From positions 1 to 64,000 of the forward strand of contig JAAYVE010000024.1 in the NCBI GenBank assembly GCA_012517315.1: DNA of 64,000 nt, in the 5' to 3' direction. Position numbers and translations under genes: made by a program. Numbering within the stretch: position 1 is the first letter of the stretch; each line of letters begins with the position of its first letter. Below, piece after piece: positions 25,694 to 34,297 of this stretch. This DNA comes from Deltaproteobacteria bacterium (GTDB taxonomy: Bacteria > Desulfobacterota > Syntrophobacteria > Syntrophobacterales > Syntrophobacteraceae). Under the pieces are notes generated by a model, which saw only the letters and a program-made list of their open reading frames with translations, made no database searches and was not told the origin of the DNA.

Positions 25694-28042
25694 TCAGAAA
25701 TCGGCGAACTCGTCCTTGTCAAAAGGAATGATCTTTTCCGGGGGGACCTCCTCCAGTTCTTTTAATGCCGCTCCGTTTCCGTTGGCTTTTTTGGAAGGGG
25801 AAAGCCGGCCCTGCAATTTCTGCATCGGTCGGGAAGGAAGAAGCGCTCTCTTGGGCCCCGGGGCCTGGGTCTTGGGTGTCTCGCAGGCGATCTTGCCTAC
25901 GTTAGACCCCCCAATGAATGTAGCCAACTCTGAGACATAACTTTTCATCTGCTCCGCCTGAGCGCTCATCTCCTCTGATGCCGAGGCGGACTCTTCCGCG
26001 CTCGCTGCGTTCTGCTGCACCACCTTATCCATCTGGCCCACGGCGGAATTGACCTCCATGATGCCGTGGGACTGCTCCTGAGATGCAGCGGCGATCTCCG
26101 CCACCAGTTCCCCCGATTTCGTCACGCAGTCTGCAACTGCCTGGAAATCCTGATTGGTTCTTTCCACAAGGCCTGATCCCTCTTTGACCTTTTTCACCGT
26201 GCTCTCGATGAGATCTGCAGTGTTCTTGGCGGCTTCGGCGGCACGCATGGCCAGGTTTCTCACTTCGTCGGAGACGACGGCAAAACCGGCACCGGCTTCC
26301 CCGGCACGTGCCGCCTCAACCGCTGCGTTCAGCGCCAGGAGGTTTGTCTGAAAGGCGATCTCGTCGATGGTTTTGATGATCTTCTGGGTCTCTTCACTGG
26401 CTCGGGTGATTTCCTTCATGGACGACGTGAGTTGGACCATGGTCGCGTTCGCCTGCTCCACGATCTTTGTGGAATCGGCCATGAGGCGGTTTGCCTGATT
26501 GGCGTTGTCCGCGTTCTGGCGGGTCATGGAAGTGATTTCCTCCAGGGCTGATGAAGTCTCTTCCAGGGACGCTGCCTGTTCCGAGGCCCCTTCGGCCAGT
26601 TGCTGGCTGGATGCCGCCACCTGGCGTGAGGCTGCCGCTACCTGGTCGGATGCCTCTTCAAGTCCTGTGATCGCCCTCTTGATGGGTTTGATGATCATGC
26701 GGGCGAGGAGAGCGGCCAGCGCAAGACCCAAGAGTGTTCCCACGGCAATGAAACCGATGATGAAGATCTTGCCCCTCGAGTTCGTGGTGGAATGGACCAT
26801 TTGTGCACCCTCGTTGATCTCGTTTGCGATCTTCATGGTCTTTCCGGCAGCCGAGTCGATGGCGGAGATGTTCTGCTGCCTTGCAGAATGGTTCCTCACC
26901 GTCCTGGCGAATTGCTGATCGTAGAGAGCCGCTTCGTTCTTGATTTCAGCTGTGGCCACAGGTACTCCCTTCAGTCGCGAGAGGGTGTCGGAGACTTTTT
27001 CCCCTCCCTTTCCCCACGCGAGGAAATTGGCGGCGTGTGTGCCCGCCTGCAGGGTCAGTTCGCTGATGCTGCCCGCCAGTTGGATCTTGTCGATTCCCTG
27101 CTGGATGATGTCACCCGTCTTGGCGATCTCCCTCTCCACGTCTTCGACGTAGACGCCTGCACAGACAATGAGGCCCCACGGCTTAAAATACTTGGAATAG
27201 GTCACCTTGGGGAATACGGCTTCGCCCATCCCCGGTTTTGTCCAGAAATACTCCGTGTGTGCCTCACCGTTCTTGATGGCGTTTTCCACCACTTCCTTCA
27301 TGAAAGTCTTGCCGGTCTTCTTGTCCTGGATCTTCCCGAAATCCTTTCCCTCCAGGCTCCGATCACTGCCGTGGGCAACGAGGGTGAGATCCTCCTGCAC
27401 AACGAAAAAGTAATTGTTGCCGTCGAAGTGCAGGTTGCGGATAGTTGAGAGGGCCGCGTCCCTGGCGATGTTGGCATTGTGGTAATACTGAAGGACGTCG
27501 TGGGCGACTGAGACGATGCCCTTGATCTTGTCGATGGAGTATTCCTTCAAGGTCTTGGCGTTGGCCTGAAGCACCGCTTCCTTCGCGTCATCGGCGATCT
27601 TTTTGGACTCGCGCTCCGATAGATTGGAAATCCTTGACGTGGTCTCCTGTAGTTCTTTCAATGCCTTGACATCATCGGCTTCCAATTGTTTGAGTTCCTC
27701 CGCCGATTTCCTATAGACCTTCAACGCTTCTTCGATCTCTGCAATGCGGTTGTCCCCGGTATGGGTCGATTTCATTCCGGCTGCGAGAGCGGCAAGTCCG
27801 TCCAGGCTTTGAATGAGTTTGCTGTATCGGTTTTCATCCTTGCTGAGGATGTAGTCTTTTTCCAGAGCTCTCGCCTCCAGCATGCTCTCCTTGATATGGC
27901 CGGCTGATTCGATGATCTTTCCTGAGCCGATCACGCGGTTCAGCGTGATGAATCCCGCCGCTCCGATGGCGAGCGCCACCAGGATAAGGATGATGAATCC
28001 CCCGTAAATCTTGCTTCCAATCCCCAGACGCGAAATCTTCAT
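25694..28042 (-). CDS. methyl-accepting chemotaxis protein with sCache-type sensor
   Basis: 782 residues. Membrane helix at residues 12-32 ([20 protein letters not shown]), periplasmic sensor of sCache_2 type ([50 protein letters not shown]), second membrane helix near residue 430 ([20 protein letters not shown]), a HAMP-like linker, then the MCP signalling domain with the hairpin tip [20 protein letters not shown]. The C-terminal tail (DKDEFADF) is not a clear CheR-binding pentapeptide. ATG 28042 follows AGGAGGTG at good spacing. No che genes are nearby; the ligand is unknown. Confidence 0.95.
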   Translation of the reverse strand: MKISRLGIGSKIYGGFIILILVALAIGAAGFITLNRVIGSGKIIESAGHIKESMLEARALEKDYILSKDENRYSKLIQSLDGLAALAAGMKSTHTGDNRIAEIEEALKVYRKSAEELKQLEADDVKALKELQETTSRISNLSERESKKIADDAKEAVLQANAKTLKEYSIDKIKGIVSVAHDVLQYYHNANIARDAALSTIRNLHFDGNNYFFVVQEDLTLVAHGSDRSLEGKDFGKIQDKKTGKTFMKEVVENAIKNGEAHTEYFWTKPGMGEAVFPKVTYSKYFKPWGLIVCAGVYVEDVEREIAKTGDIIQQGIDKIQLAGSISELTLQAGTHAANFLAWGKGGEKVSDTLSRLKGVPVATAEIKNEAALYDQQFARTVRNHSARQQNISAIDSAAGKTMKIANEINEGAQMVHSTTNSRGKIFIIGFIAVGTLLGLALAALLARMIIKPIKRAITGLEEASDQVAAASRQVAASSQQLAEGASEQAASLEETSSALEEITSMTRQNADNANQANRLMADSTKIVEQANATMVQLTSSMKEITRASEETQKIIKTIDEIAFQTNLLALNAAVEAARAGEAGAGFAVVSDEVRNLAMRAAEAAKNTADLIESTVKKVKEGSGLVERTNQDFQAVADCVTKSGELVAEIAAASQEQSHGIMEVNSAVGQMDKVVQQNAASAEESASASEEMSAQAEQMKSYVSELATFIGGSNVGKIACETPKTQAPGPKRALLPSRPMQKLQGRLSPSKKANGNGAALKELEEVPPEKIIPFDKDEFADF

Positions 28043-28489
28043 CGAAGTGCACCTCCTGTTTGAGCACGACGGAAAAATGGGTGGCGGTCGACTTGGCCAA
28101 ATGTTGTTGTGGCGATGGATTGAAAACGTCCGAAAGTCCGAAAGATTCTTGCCAACTGCTCAATTTCATGAAATGCGGCACGAGTTGCAGAGTCACCCCA
28201 TGAATCGGACCATGGGCTTATAAATTTTAAAGGAATTTTCCAAGGGTTGTGAATTGCCCCATCGCTGTGGAAGAAATTGAGGCCGGGGTCCGGCCGGTGA
28301 AGAGAAAGGCGCCGGCACCCCGGGGACGACTGATTTTGCTTGGAGCTTTACGCGGGGCCAGGATGAGCATATGATGCTGCCACACGTTTCGGAGCGGCCA
28401 CGAGAGAGGGGAGGTGGCCAAAGGCGAGGAGGCGACCTTGCCGAACGTTGCCCGTCCCCCTGGAAGTCCGAGAAAAGGAAAGGACAGGC
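28043..28489. other. divergent intergenic region
   Basis: About 450 bases between the chemotaxis gene (minus) and the FAH-family gene (plus). No gene or recognised RNA. A short AT-rich patch (28219-28243) may belong to a promoter. Confidence 0.4.
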
Positions 28490-29197
28490 ATGGTTGTTCT
28501 GCCCGTACGAAACCGTTCAGAACCTTACCTCGTGAACCCCACAAAAATCATTGCGCTGGGCCTCAACTACCGGGATCACATCGCCGAGAGCCACAGTGTC
28601 AAAGTCCAGGGCTTCACCGACGAGGTCCCCAGTGAGCCGGTCCTCTTTCCCAAGACTCCCAATGTCTTGATCGGGCCGGAAGAACCCATTGTCATTCCCT
28701 CTTTTTTGAAGGCTTACGGGTTCGAGGTCCTGCGCACGGACTATGAGGCGGAGCTTGCCTTCATCATCGGAAAACGCTGCAAGAACGTCCAGGAGGCAGA
28801 TGCGTCAGGCTGCATCCTCGGGTTCACGTGCATGAACGACGTGAGCCAAAGAAACCTCCAGACGGGGGATCGTTCGGGGTGGTTCAGGGGGAAGTCGCTG
28901 GACACCTTTGGACCCATAGGTCCCTGCTTGCTGAGGATGGAAGATATCGGGGACCCGCAGAACCTAAACATCGAGTGCAGGCTGAATGGCAGGAGAGTGC
29001 AATATTCCAATACGAAGCACATGATTTTCAAAATTCCTGAAATCATTGCATTTATTTCGCGAAATTTCACCCTCATGCCGGGGGACGTCATCGCCACCGG
29101 GACTCCCAGCGGGGTGGGACCCATTAGGCATGGGGATGTCGTGGAAGTGGAAATCGAAGGAATCGGGGTGCTCAGAAACCCTGTCGTGGAGGAATGA
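28490..29197 (+). CDS. fumarylacetoacetate hydrolase-family protein
   Basis: 235 residues from ATG 28490, which follows AAAGGAAAGG; a GTG at 28448 would add 14. Family motifs: IIALGLNYRDHIAES, the acidic metal site DYEAELAFIIGK, MNDVSQRNLQ, GKSLDTFGPIGPCLL and GDVIATGTPSGVGPI. Family members cleave or decarboxylate 2-oxo acids (acylpyruvases, oxaloacetate decarboxylases, catechol-pathway hydrolases), so the substrate cannot be named. It is monocistronic; the next gene is convergent. Confidence 0.9.
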   Translation: MVVLPVRNRSEPYLVNPTKIIALGLNYRDHIAESHSVKVQGFTDEVPSEPVLFPKTPNVLIGPEEPIVIPSFLKAYGFEVLRTDYEAELAFIIGKRCKNVQEADASGCILGFTCMNDVSQRNLQTGDRSGWFRGKSLDTFGPIGPCLLRMEDIGDPQNLNIECRLNGRRVQYSNTKHMIFKIPEIIAFISRNFTLMPGDVIATGTPSGVGPIRHGDVVEVEIEGIGVLRNPVVEE

Positions 29198-29229
29198 AGC
29201 GCATCCTTCCTTCACGAGGACTCATGTGA

Positions 29230-29751
29230 TTATCTGGGAAAGAGGCGGTATTCAGGTTTCACCCGGAGGATTTCCTCCACCTGCCCCTCCATTCCCCGTT
29301 TCACAATCCATCCTGTAAACCGGTCTCCATCATACAGGACATCGTTTTCCCAGCTGTCCACTTCCTCCATGAATGGTGAAATCTTGTTCCAGGTTTCCCT
29401 GTCCATCCTGGCGCTCAAGGTGTACCCGTCGATATTCACACGTTCGCCCCTGGAAAAAACGTGGACAAGGTGGATGTCTTTCAGGTTGTCTCTTCCACGG
29501 AAGTCTTCCCTGGCGTGAAAAAGCTTCAGCCATTCGGCCCGGGTCACCTGCAAGACCTGTCCCCCAGCGAGGATTCCTTCTCTGAGACCCTCGGGATGCC
29601 TGCGACGTCCCCAGCAGCTGCAGAGCAATCGCCTCTCAACGGTTTCTCCGTGCAGTGTGAGGTAGGCATAAACCTGGTGGACCGAGTTCCTGTCCCGTTC
29701 TATGGCGAACCTCACTTCCGCGCCATCTGCCGTTCGAGTGACAAGTTCCAT
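29230..29751 (-). CDS. hypothetical protein
   Basis: 173 residues with normal codon use and composition, mostly predicted beta with short helices; no signal peptide or membrane segment. Features include VERRLLCSCWGRRRHPEG, with two close Cys, and EDFRGRDNLKDIHLVHVFSR. I recognise no family. It converges on the FAH-family gene and stands alone. ATG 29751 seems natural, although no strong ribosome site is seen. Confidence 0.6.
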   Translation of the reverse strand: MELVTRTADGAEVRFAIERDRNSVHQVYAYLTLHGETVERRLLCSCWGRRRHPEGLREGILAGGQVLQVTRAEWLKLFHAREDFRGRDNLKDIHLVHVFSRGERVNIDGYTLSARMDRETWNKISPFMEEVDSWENDVLYDGDRFTGWIVKRGMEGQVEEILRVKPEYRLFPR

Positions 29752-30210
29752 AGTGGGCGATCTGCCTGAAAGGGTGTTGACTGCCTCGTTATAATGAATA
29801 TGGAAAGTAAAACTTTCCGCCTCAAAGAGAGCTGGGTTTCCCCCTCCTTCCCAGCTCTCTTATATATCACAATCCCTTTTTGTTTCATCCTTATCCCCCG
29901 GGCTTTCTAGCGACCATGATTCGACAATCGCCCCAGTCGCCTGCGAGTGTCCCTTGCAGGTTTCTTCCCCCCTCGAAATGGGAAGCCCCCCCCGTAGGGC
30001 GGGGCAAAAGAACGGCTTCGGGGCCTCAATCCGTTCAAGACCCACATGTCGCATGACAGGAGCGCCTCATCACCACGCTTTTCTTTTCCGTCGTAATCAA
30101 TTCAGTACAGAAGGTCGATTGTATGGTGAAGAAACCAATGTGATCAGGGCGGGACGATTTTTTGCTTCTCACGCATTTTCAAGCACTTCGTCAGTGGGAC
30201 TTGGAGAGGG
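29752..30210. other. intergenic region before the PilZ gene
   Basis: About 460 bases. It contains the 12-bp hairpin at 29825-29861 and a GC-rich inverted repeat near 29985-30004; no supported gene. Confidence 0.4.
29825..29861. repeat. perfect 12-bp inverted repeat
   Basis: AAGAGAGCTGGG at 29825-29836 and CCCAGCTCTCTT at 29850-29861 with a 13-base loop. On the plus strand TATATAT follows. On the minus strand the loop holds AAGGAGG, a ribosome-site-like sequence. It may be a terminator or a regulatory stem. Confidence 0.6.
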
Positions 30211-30558
30211 ATGGACAGGATTCCGATCTCTTTCGAAAGAAGGCGCTACCAAAGGACCGAAAAAGCGCTCAGAGTCACTTGGAAAGACCAGGAAATCCAT
30301 TGCACTGGATTCACAAAAGACATTTGTATCGGCGGTCTTTTCATTGTGACCAATTTCCCGGTCCACCCCAAGGACAGCATCCAGCTGGAGCTCACCCTGA
30401 ACGGTTCTAATGTCGTTGTCCGCTGCAAGGGACAGGTGATCTGGGTGAACCAGGGTCAGGTGGAGAGCTTCCCCGCCGGTTTTGGAGTGGAGATCCTGGA
30501 CATGGACTCTTCATCGGTGGAAAGTTTTCTCGCCTGTTGTGACGAAAGAGAAGGATGA
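30211..30558 (+). CDS. PilZ domain protein (c-di-GMP effector)
   Basis: 115 residues, a single PilZ domain. The c-di-GMP-binding residues are visible: ERRRYQR (RxxxR type) near the N-terminus and TKDICIGGLFI (D/N-x-S-x-x-G type, with Cys in place of Ser). The beta-barrel continues through VVVRCKGQVIWVN and FGVEIL. Target unknown. ATG 30211 follows GGAGAGGG closely. Confidence 0.88.
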   Translation: MDRIPISFERRRYQRTEKALRVTWKDQEIHCTGFTKDICIGGLFIVTNFPVHPKDSIQLELTLNGSNVVVRCKGQVIWVNQGQVESFPAGFGVEILDMDSSSVESFLACCDEREG

Positions 30559-31152
30559 TCACACCGCACCTGCCGCACGTTTCCAATGGCTCAGCAGGTG
30601 TGCAACCGGCAGAGAGAGACTTTACCCCTCTCCACGGACGCTAAAGCCACAAGGATAGAAACCGTTCCAACGATGTATTTTGCTCCCCTTTCATGGGTTC
30701 CTCTGACCCTATATCCCCCGCCCTGCCCATTCGCACGCTGAGACGCTAAAGTGCCCCTTTACAGTCAACCCGGTTGGGTTCTAGAATACCTCGCTTACGG
30801 ACTCCTTCTTTAAGGAAACCGACGGATCATGCGCTCTGCGGACAAGAGCACTAGTCCATCACTTTTCTCGGCCTGTGTCTTCCCGACGAGGTTCCGGAAA
30901 GACGTGGTTGCACCTGAACTCCTCCGGCCTCCGATGAAAGGCGCTGGTACGAGGCGCAGACAGGTGAGTAAAAGCCCACGTAAGAGGTGTTCCTATTTGC
31001 GGACATCATCGGACGCCATCCCCACATGTTCTTGGCGGGGATCCATTTTTTTCACAGGCAACTGGGCTCACGCCTTCGCTGGAATGACGGTCTTCCACCA
31101 TGGGCACTTGTGTCGTGCAACTGCACCGAGTGGCGAAGAAAAAGGAATAGGC
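30559..31152. other. intergenic region before the DD-carboxypeptidase gene
   Basis: About 590 bases, no supported gene. The stretch 31018-31100 contains CCCCACATG...GGCGGGG and CTTCGCTGGAATGACGG, resembling dispersed intergenic repeats seen in many proteobacteria. Upstream frames running into the downstream gene lack family similarity and were not used for its start. Confidence 0.4.
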
Positions 31153-32541
31153 ATGCATCGATTTGTGGTTCCATTCATTTTCATCTTCTTGCTGATCCTC
31201 CCGGTTGGTTCTTACGCTCCGGTCCTCAACGGAGCGGAAAAAGGGCCGCCTCGAAAAACGGGGGTCAAGGTGATGCCGGGCACAAAGCCCTCAAAGGAGC
31301 GTCCCGCCGCAAAGGCGACACCCGTCGAGACCTCTCCCCCTCCCAAAGGGGTCGGCATTGAAGCGTCCCCTGGCCATATCGACGCCCGATCGGCAATGAT
31401 CGTTGAGACCCACACGGGTTCCACACTCCTGGAATACAATGCCGATGAAACCATAGAGCCCGCATCCTTCACCAAGGTACTGACCCTTTACCTGGTTTTC
31501 GAGGCGCTCCGCGAAGGGAGAGTCCGTCTTTCCGATGAACTGTGGATTAGCGAGGCGGCCTGGCGCACAGGCGGGTCGAAAATGTTTGTGGGAATGGGGA
31601 CAAAAGTGCCGTTGGAGGAACTCATCAAGGGCATCACGGTGGTGTCGGGCAACGATGCCTGTGTGGCCGTCGCGGAACACTTGAACGGCAGCGTGGAGTC
31701 CTTTGTCAACGCAATGAATGTCAAGGCGAAGGAATTGGGAATGACCCGGAGTCATTTCATGAACCCCCACGGGTTGCCCGCCGAGGGGCAGGTGACGACG
31801 GCCAGAGACATGGCCAAGCTAGGCTCCTCCTATCTGCGCAGTTTTCCGGAGGCGATCCGGTACCACTCCATAAGGGAGTACACCTACAACAACATCACGC
31901 AGTACAACCGAAATCATCTGCTCCTCAAGGATCCAAGCGTTGACGGTCTCAAGACGGGTTTCGTGGGTGCCGCCGGCTATCATCTGTCGGCGACGGCCCA
32001 GAGAGAAGGGATGAGGCTGCTAGCCGTGGTGATGGGCGCTGCGACGCCGGGCGCCCGGGAACGGGAGGCCTTGAAGCTTCTTAATTTCGGCTTTCGAAAC
32101 TATGCTTTTGTCCAGCCTTTTCCAGAAGGACAGCCCGTCGGGGCCATTCGGGTGTGGAAGGGAGAAAAGGACGCGGTGAACCTTTATCCCCAGGAACTCC
32201 CCGGCTTTCCCATTGCCCAGACCCAGCGCAACACCCTAAAGTGGGAAGTTCGAACTCTGGGGGAAATCACTGCACCCGTCAGCCAGAATCAACCGCTGGG
32301 AGAACTTGTCTTTCTCGTGTCCGATGTCTCCCAGAAGAGCATTCCCCTGGTGAGCAGGGAGGAGATCCCTTTGGGGGGGGTGTTCAAAAGGATGTGGCAC
32401 TCCGTGCGTCAGATCCACAAACTGGATTGGCGATGGGTTGCAGCGTTGCTGGGCTTCCTGGGGACGATCGCCCTCGTCGGCCTACTCGTTTCAAACCGCC
32501 AGTCCCTCTTCAAACGATCCCGCAGTCCCTACGGCAGGTGA
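31153..32541 (+). CDS. dacA: D-alanyl-D-alanine carboxypeptidase (PBP5/DacA family)
   Basis: 462 residues from ATG 31153 after AAAAGGAAT. Signal peptide at residues 1-27 (FVVPFIFIFLLILPVGS), then a Pro/Lys-rich linker. Peptidase S11 motifs: PASFTKVLT (SxxK), VVSGNDACVAVAEHL (SxN) and DGLKTGFVGAAG (KTG). A C-terminal PBP5-type beta domain follows, then a membrane anchor near the end (WVAALLGFLGTIALVGLLV); E. coli PBP5 uses an amphipathic helix instead. It trims the terminal D-Ala of peptidoglycan pentapeptides in the periplasm. Confidence 0.92.
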   Translation: MHRFVVPFIFIFLLILPVGSYAPVLNGAEKGPPRKTGVKVMPGTKPSKERPAAKATPVETSPPPKGVGIEASPGHIDARSAMIVETHTGSTLLEYNADETIEPASFTKVLTLYLVFEALREGRVRLSDELWISEAAWRTGGSKMFVGMGTKVPLEELIKGITVVSGNDACVAVAEHLNGSVESFVNAMNVKAKELGMTRSHFMNPHGLPAEGQVTTARDMAKLGSSYLRSFPEAIRYHSIREYTYNNITQYNRNHLLLKDPSVDGLKTGFVGAAGYHLSATAQREGMRLLAVVMGAATPGAREREALKLLNFGFRNYAFVQPFPEGQPVGAIRVWKGEKDAVNLYPQELPGFPIAQTQRNTLKWEVRTLGEITAPVSQNQPLGELVFLVSDVSQKSIPLVSREEIPLGGVFKRMWHSVRQIHKLDWRWVAALLGFLGTIALVGLLVSNRQSLFKRSRSPYGR

Positions 32542-32923
32542 CGGAGCGGTGCAAGGATCCAACGGGACCGGGGGTTCGAGACCGTTCCTTGGCCTAGTCG
32601 GTGAGCCGACCCGACTGTTCCTGCCATGAATTGGAGTACACCGGTCGCGAAGGGGAGGTGAAAAGGTAAACGCCTCTCTAATCTCCGCCTGATGTCGATT
32701 TCTTTTTGATCTTGGCGCGATCACCGATCTCGCAACTGGGGGACATTCAGGTGGAGATTCCCATTTTGGGGAGGATCCATCGGTTGAGAACGATCCAACC
32801 CGCTACGACCACCACGACGGCTAAAATTTCCCAGGACACGATGATTCCCTCAGAGGATCTGATCTTGGAACAACAGAGTGTGTACCAGCGCCCGGCAGGC
32901 AACCTGCCCACCGTGAACTAACC
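32542..32923. other. intergenic region after the DD-carboxypeptidase gene
   Basis: About 380 bases between convergent genes. A 71-codon open frame at 32706-32921 is low-complexity (runs of Thr) and is not called. No clear terminator. Confidence 0.35.
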
Positions 32924-33130
32924 TCACTTGAAGCCCCCCGCCGAAGATCTGGGACCGCAAGCGGAGGCAGAAGAGCCCGTTGCCGGGGCGGTGGAAAAAC
33001 AGGACATCATGCGCATCACCTCCCCGCTGTGGCAGTGAGGGCACTGGACGCTCTTTTCTTCATCCCTGTTGCGCACCAAGGCTTCGAATTCACATTTGCA
33101 TTTGCTGCAGTAGTATTCATAAATCGGCAT
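32924..33130 (-). CDS. FmdB-type zinc-ribbon regulatory protein
   Basis: 68 residues. MPIYEYYCSKCKCEFEALV and VQCPHCHSGEVMRM give two CxxC pairs of the FmdB/CxxC_CXXC_SSSS family; the tail is Ser/Ala/Gly-rich (STAPATGSSASACGP), as in the family. Known members are putative regulators, FmdB being near formamidase/amidase genes. ATG 33130 chosen because the family starts MPxYEY. Divergent from the Mrp gene. Confidence 0.9.
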   Translation of the reverse strand: MPIYEYYCSKCKCEFEALVRNRDEEKSVQCPHCHSGEVMRMMSCFSTAPATGSSASACGPRSSAGGFK

Positions 33131-33317
33131 GGACAAAACCTCCCCTGGCTCATTTGAACCGCAATGCACAGAAAATAAGTCGTCGTCCCGCAAAATCAAC
33201 CGGCGGCGAGGCCATCGCCGGTTTCTACTTGTCTGTAACGGAAAGAGGACGGTGATTATTATTTTTCTGTTGACTCTGCCAGTCCCTGCCGCAACCATCG
33301 GCACCGACTGCTCCAAG

Positions 33318-33346
33318 TTGACAAGAACACGGATACTCTCTAATTT
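33318..33346 (+). promoter_or_regulatory. sigma70 promoter of the Mrp gene
   Basis: TTGACA at 33318-33323 and TAATTT at 33341-33346 with exactly 17 bases between, 64 bases before the start codon at 33410. Confidence 0.75.
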
Positions 33347-33409
33347 GACCACATTTTGTCAATGGCCGCCTCGTGGAGTCGGCAACTGGATCTGAAAGAA
33401 GGAGCGGAG

Positions 33410-34297
33410 ATGAAAACATGTGATTCCAAGTCATGTGACAGTTGTTCGAGCAAGGAAAAAATGAGCAGAGAGGAGTTGGTCCGCTGCAAGATGTCCCGGA
33501 TCAGGGAAAAGCTGATCGTCATGAGCGGCAAGGGAGGTGTGGGGAAGAGCAGTGTCGCTGTCTATCTGGCGTTGGCCCTGGCATTGAAGGGGCACCGTGT
33601 GGGCCTTTTGGACATCGATCTTCACGGACCGAGTATCCCCAAGATGCTGGGAATCCAAGGAATCCTGGACATCACCCCCGACAAAGAGATCATTCCTCAT
33701 CAGTACCGCCCGAATTTGCGGGTCGTCTCCATCGAGTCCATGCTCGAGGACACGGATTCTGCGGTCATATGGCGCGGTCCACTCAAGCATGGAGTCATCC
33801 AGCAGTTTCTTGCAGAGTGCAAATGGGATGACCTGGATTTCCTCGTTGTGGATTGTCCCCCCGGAACTGGGGACGAACCCCTGAGCATTGCGAAGCTCAT
33901 TCCCGACGCCCGAGCCGTCATTGTGACAACCCCCCAGGAAGTGGCCCTCGCCGACGTGCGCAAGTCCATCAATTTCTGCCGCAAGGTCGGCCTGGAGATC
34001 CTCGGAATGGTGGAAAACATGTCCGGCCTGTTCTGTCCCCATTGCCAGGAGTTCATTCCCATATTCAGGACGGGCGGAGGCCGGAAGACGGCCACCGATA
34101 TGAACGTCCCGTTCCTGGGTGCCCTTCCTTTCGATCCTGCCGTGGTGGAAGGTGGCGACCTCGGCAAACCGGTTCTTGAGGCCGGCACGGACAGCGCCTT
34201 CAAGGGGGCGGTCATGGATTTCGCGGGGGAGGTTCTCAAAAGGCTTGGGTCTCTGGGGGAGTCGGCCGGAGGGATTCGGGAGAGCACGATTCATTGA
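33410..34297 (+). CDS. mrp: Mrp/NBP35-type iron-sulfur carrier P-loop ATPase
   Basis: 295 residues from ATG 33410 after GGAGCGGAG. An N-terminal Cys cluster (CDSKSCDSC) is followed by the deviant Walker A SGKGGVGKSSVAVYLA, LDIDLHGPSIPKMLG, and VDCPPGTGDEPLS. NMSGLFCPHCQE holds the CxxC that bridges a [4Fe-4S] cluster in the dimer. Carries and delivers iron-sulfur clusters in the cytoplasm. The stop overlaps the transketolase start (TGATG), so the two are co-translated. Confidence 0.93.
   Translation: MKTCDSKSCDSCSSKEKMSREELVRCKMSRIREKLIVMSGKGGVGKSSVAVYLALALALKGHRVGLLDIDLHGPSIPKMLGIQGILDITPDKEIIPHQYRPNLRVVSIESMLEDTDSAVIWRGPLKHGVIQQFLAECKWDDLDFLVVDCPPGTGDEPLSIAKLIPDARAVIVTTPQEVALADVRKSINFCRKVGLEILGMVENMSGLFCPHCQEFIPIFRTGGGRKTATDMNVPFLGALPFDPAVVEGGDLGKPVLEAGTDSAFKGAVMDFAGEVLKRLGSLGESAGGIRESTIH

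Noticed and set aside
30829-31152. N-terminal extension of the DD-carboxypeptidase by 108 codons
   Set aside because: The signal peptide starts at ATG 31153 with a good ribosome site; the upstream part has repeat-like DNA.
32706-32921. 71-codon frame between the DD-carboxypeptidase and FmdB genes
   Set aside because: Low-complexity translation with a run of Thr and no ribosome site; probably chance.
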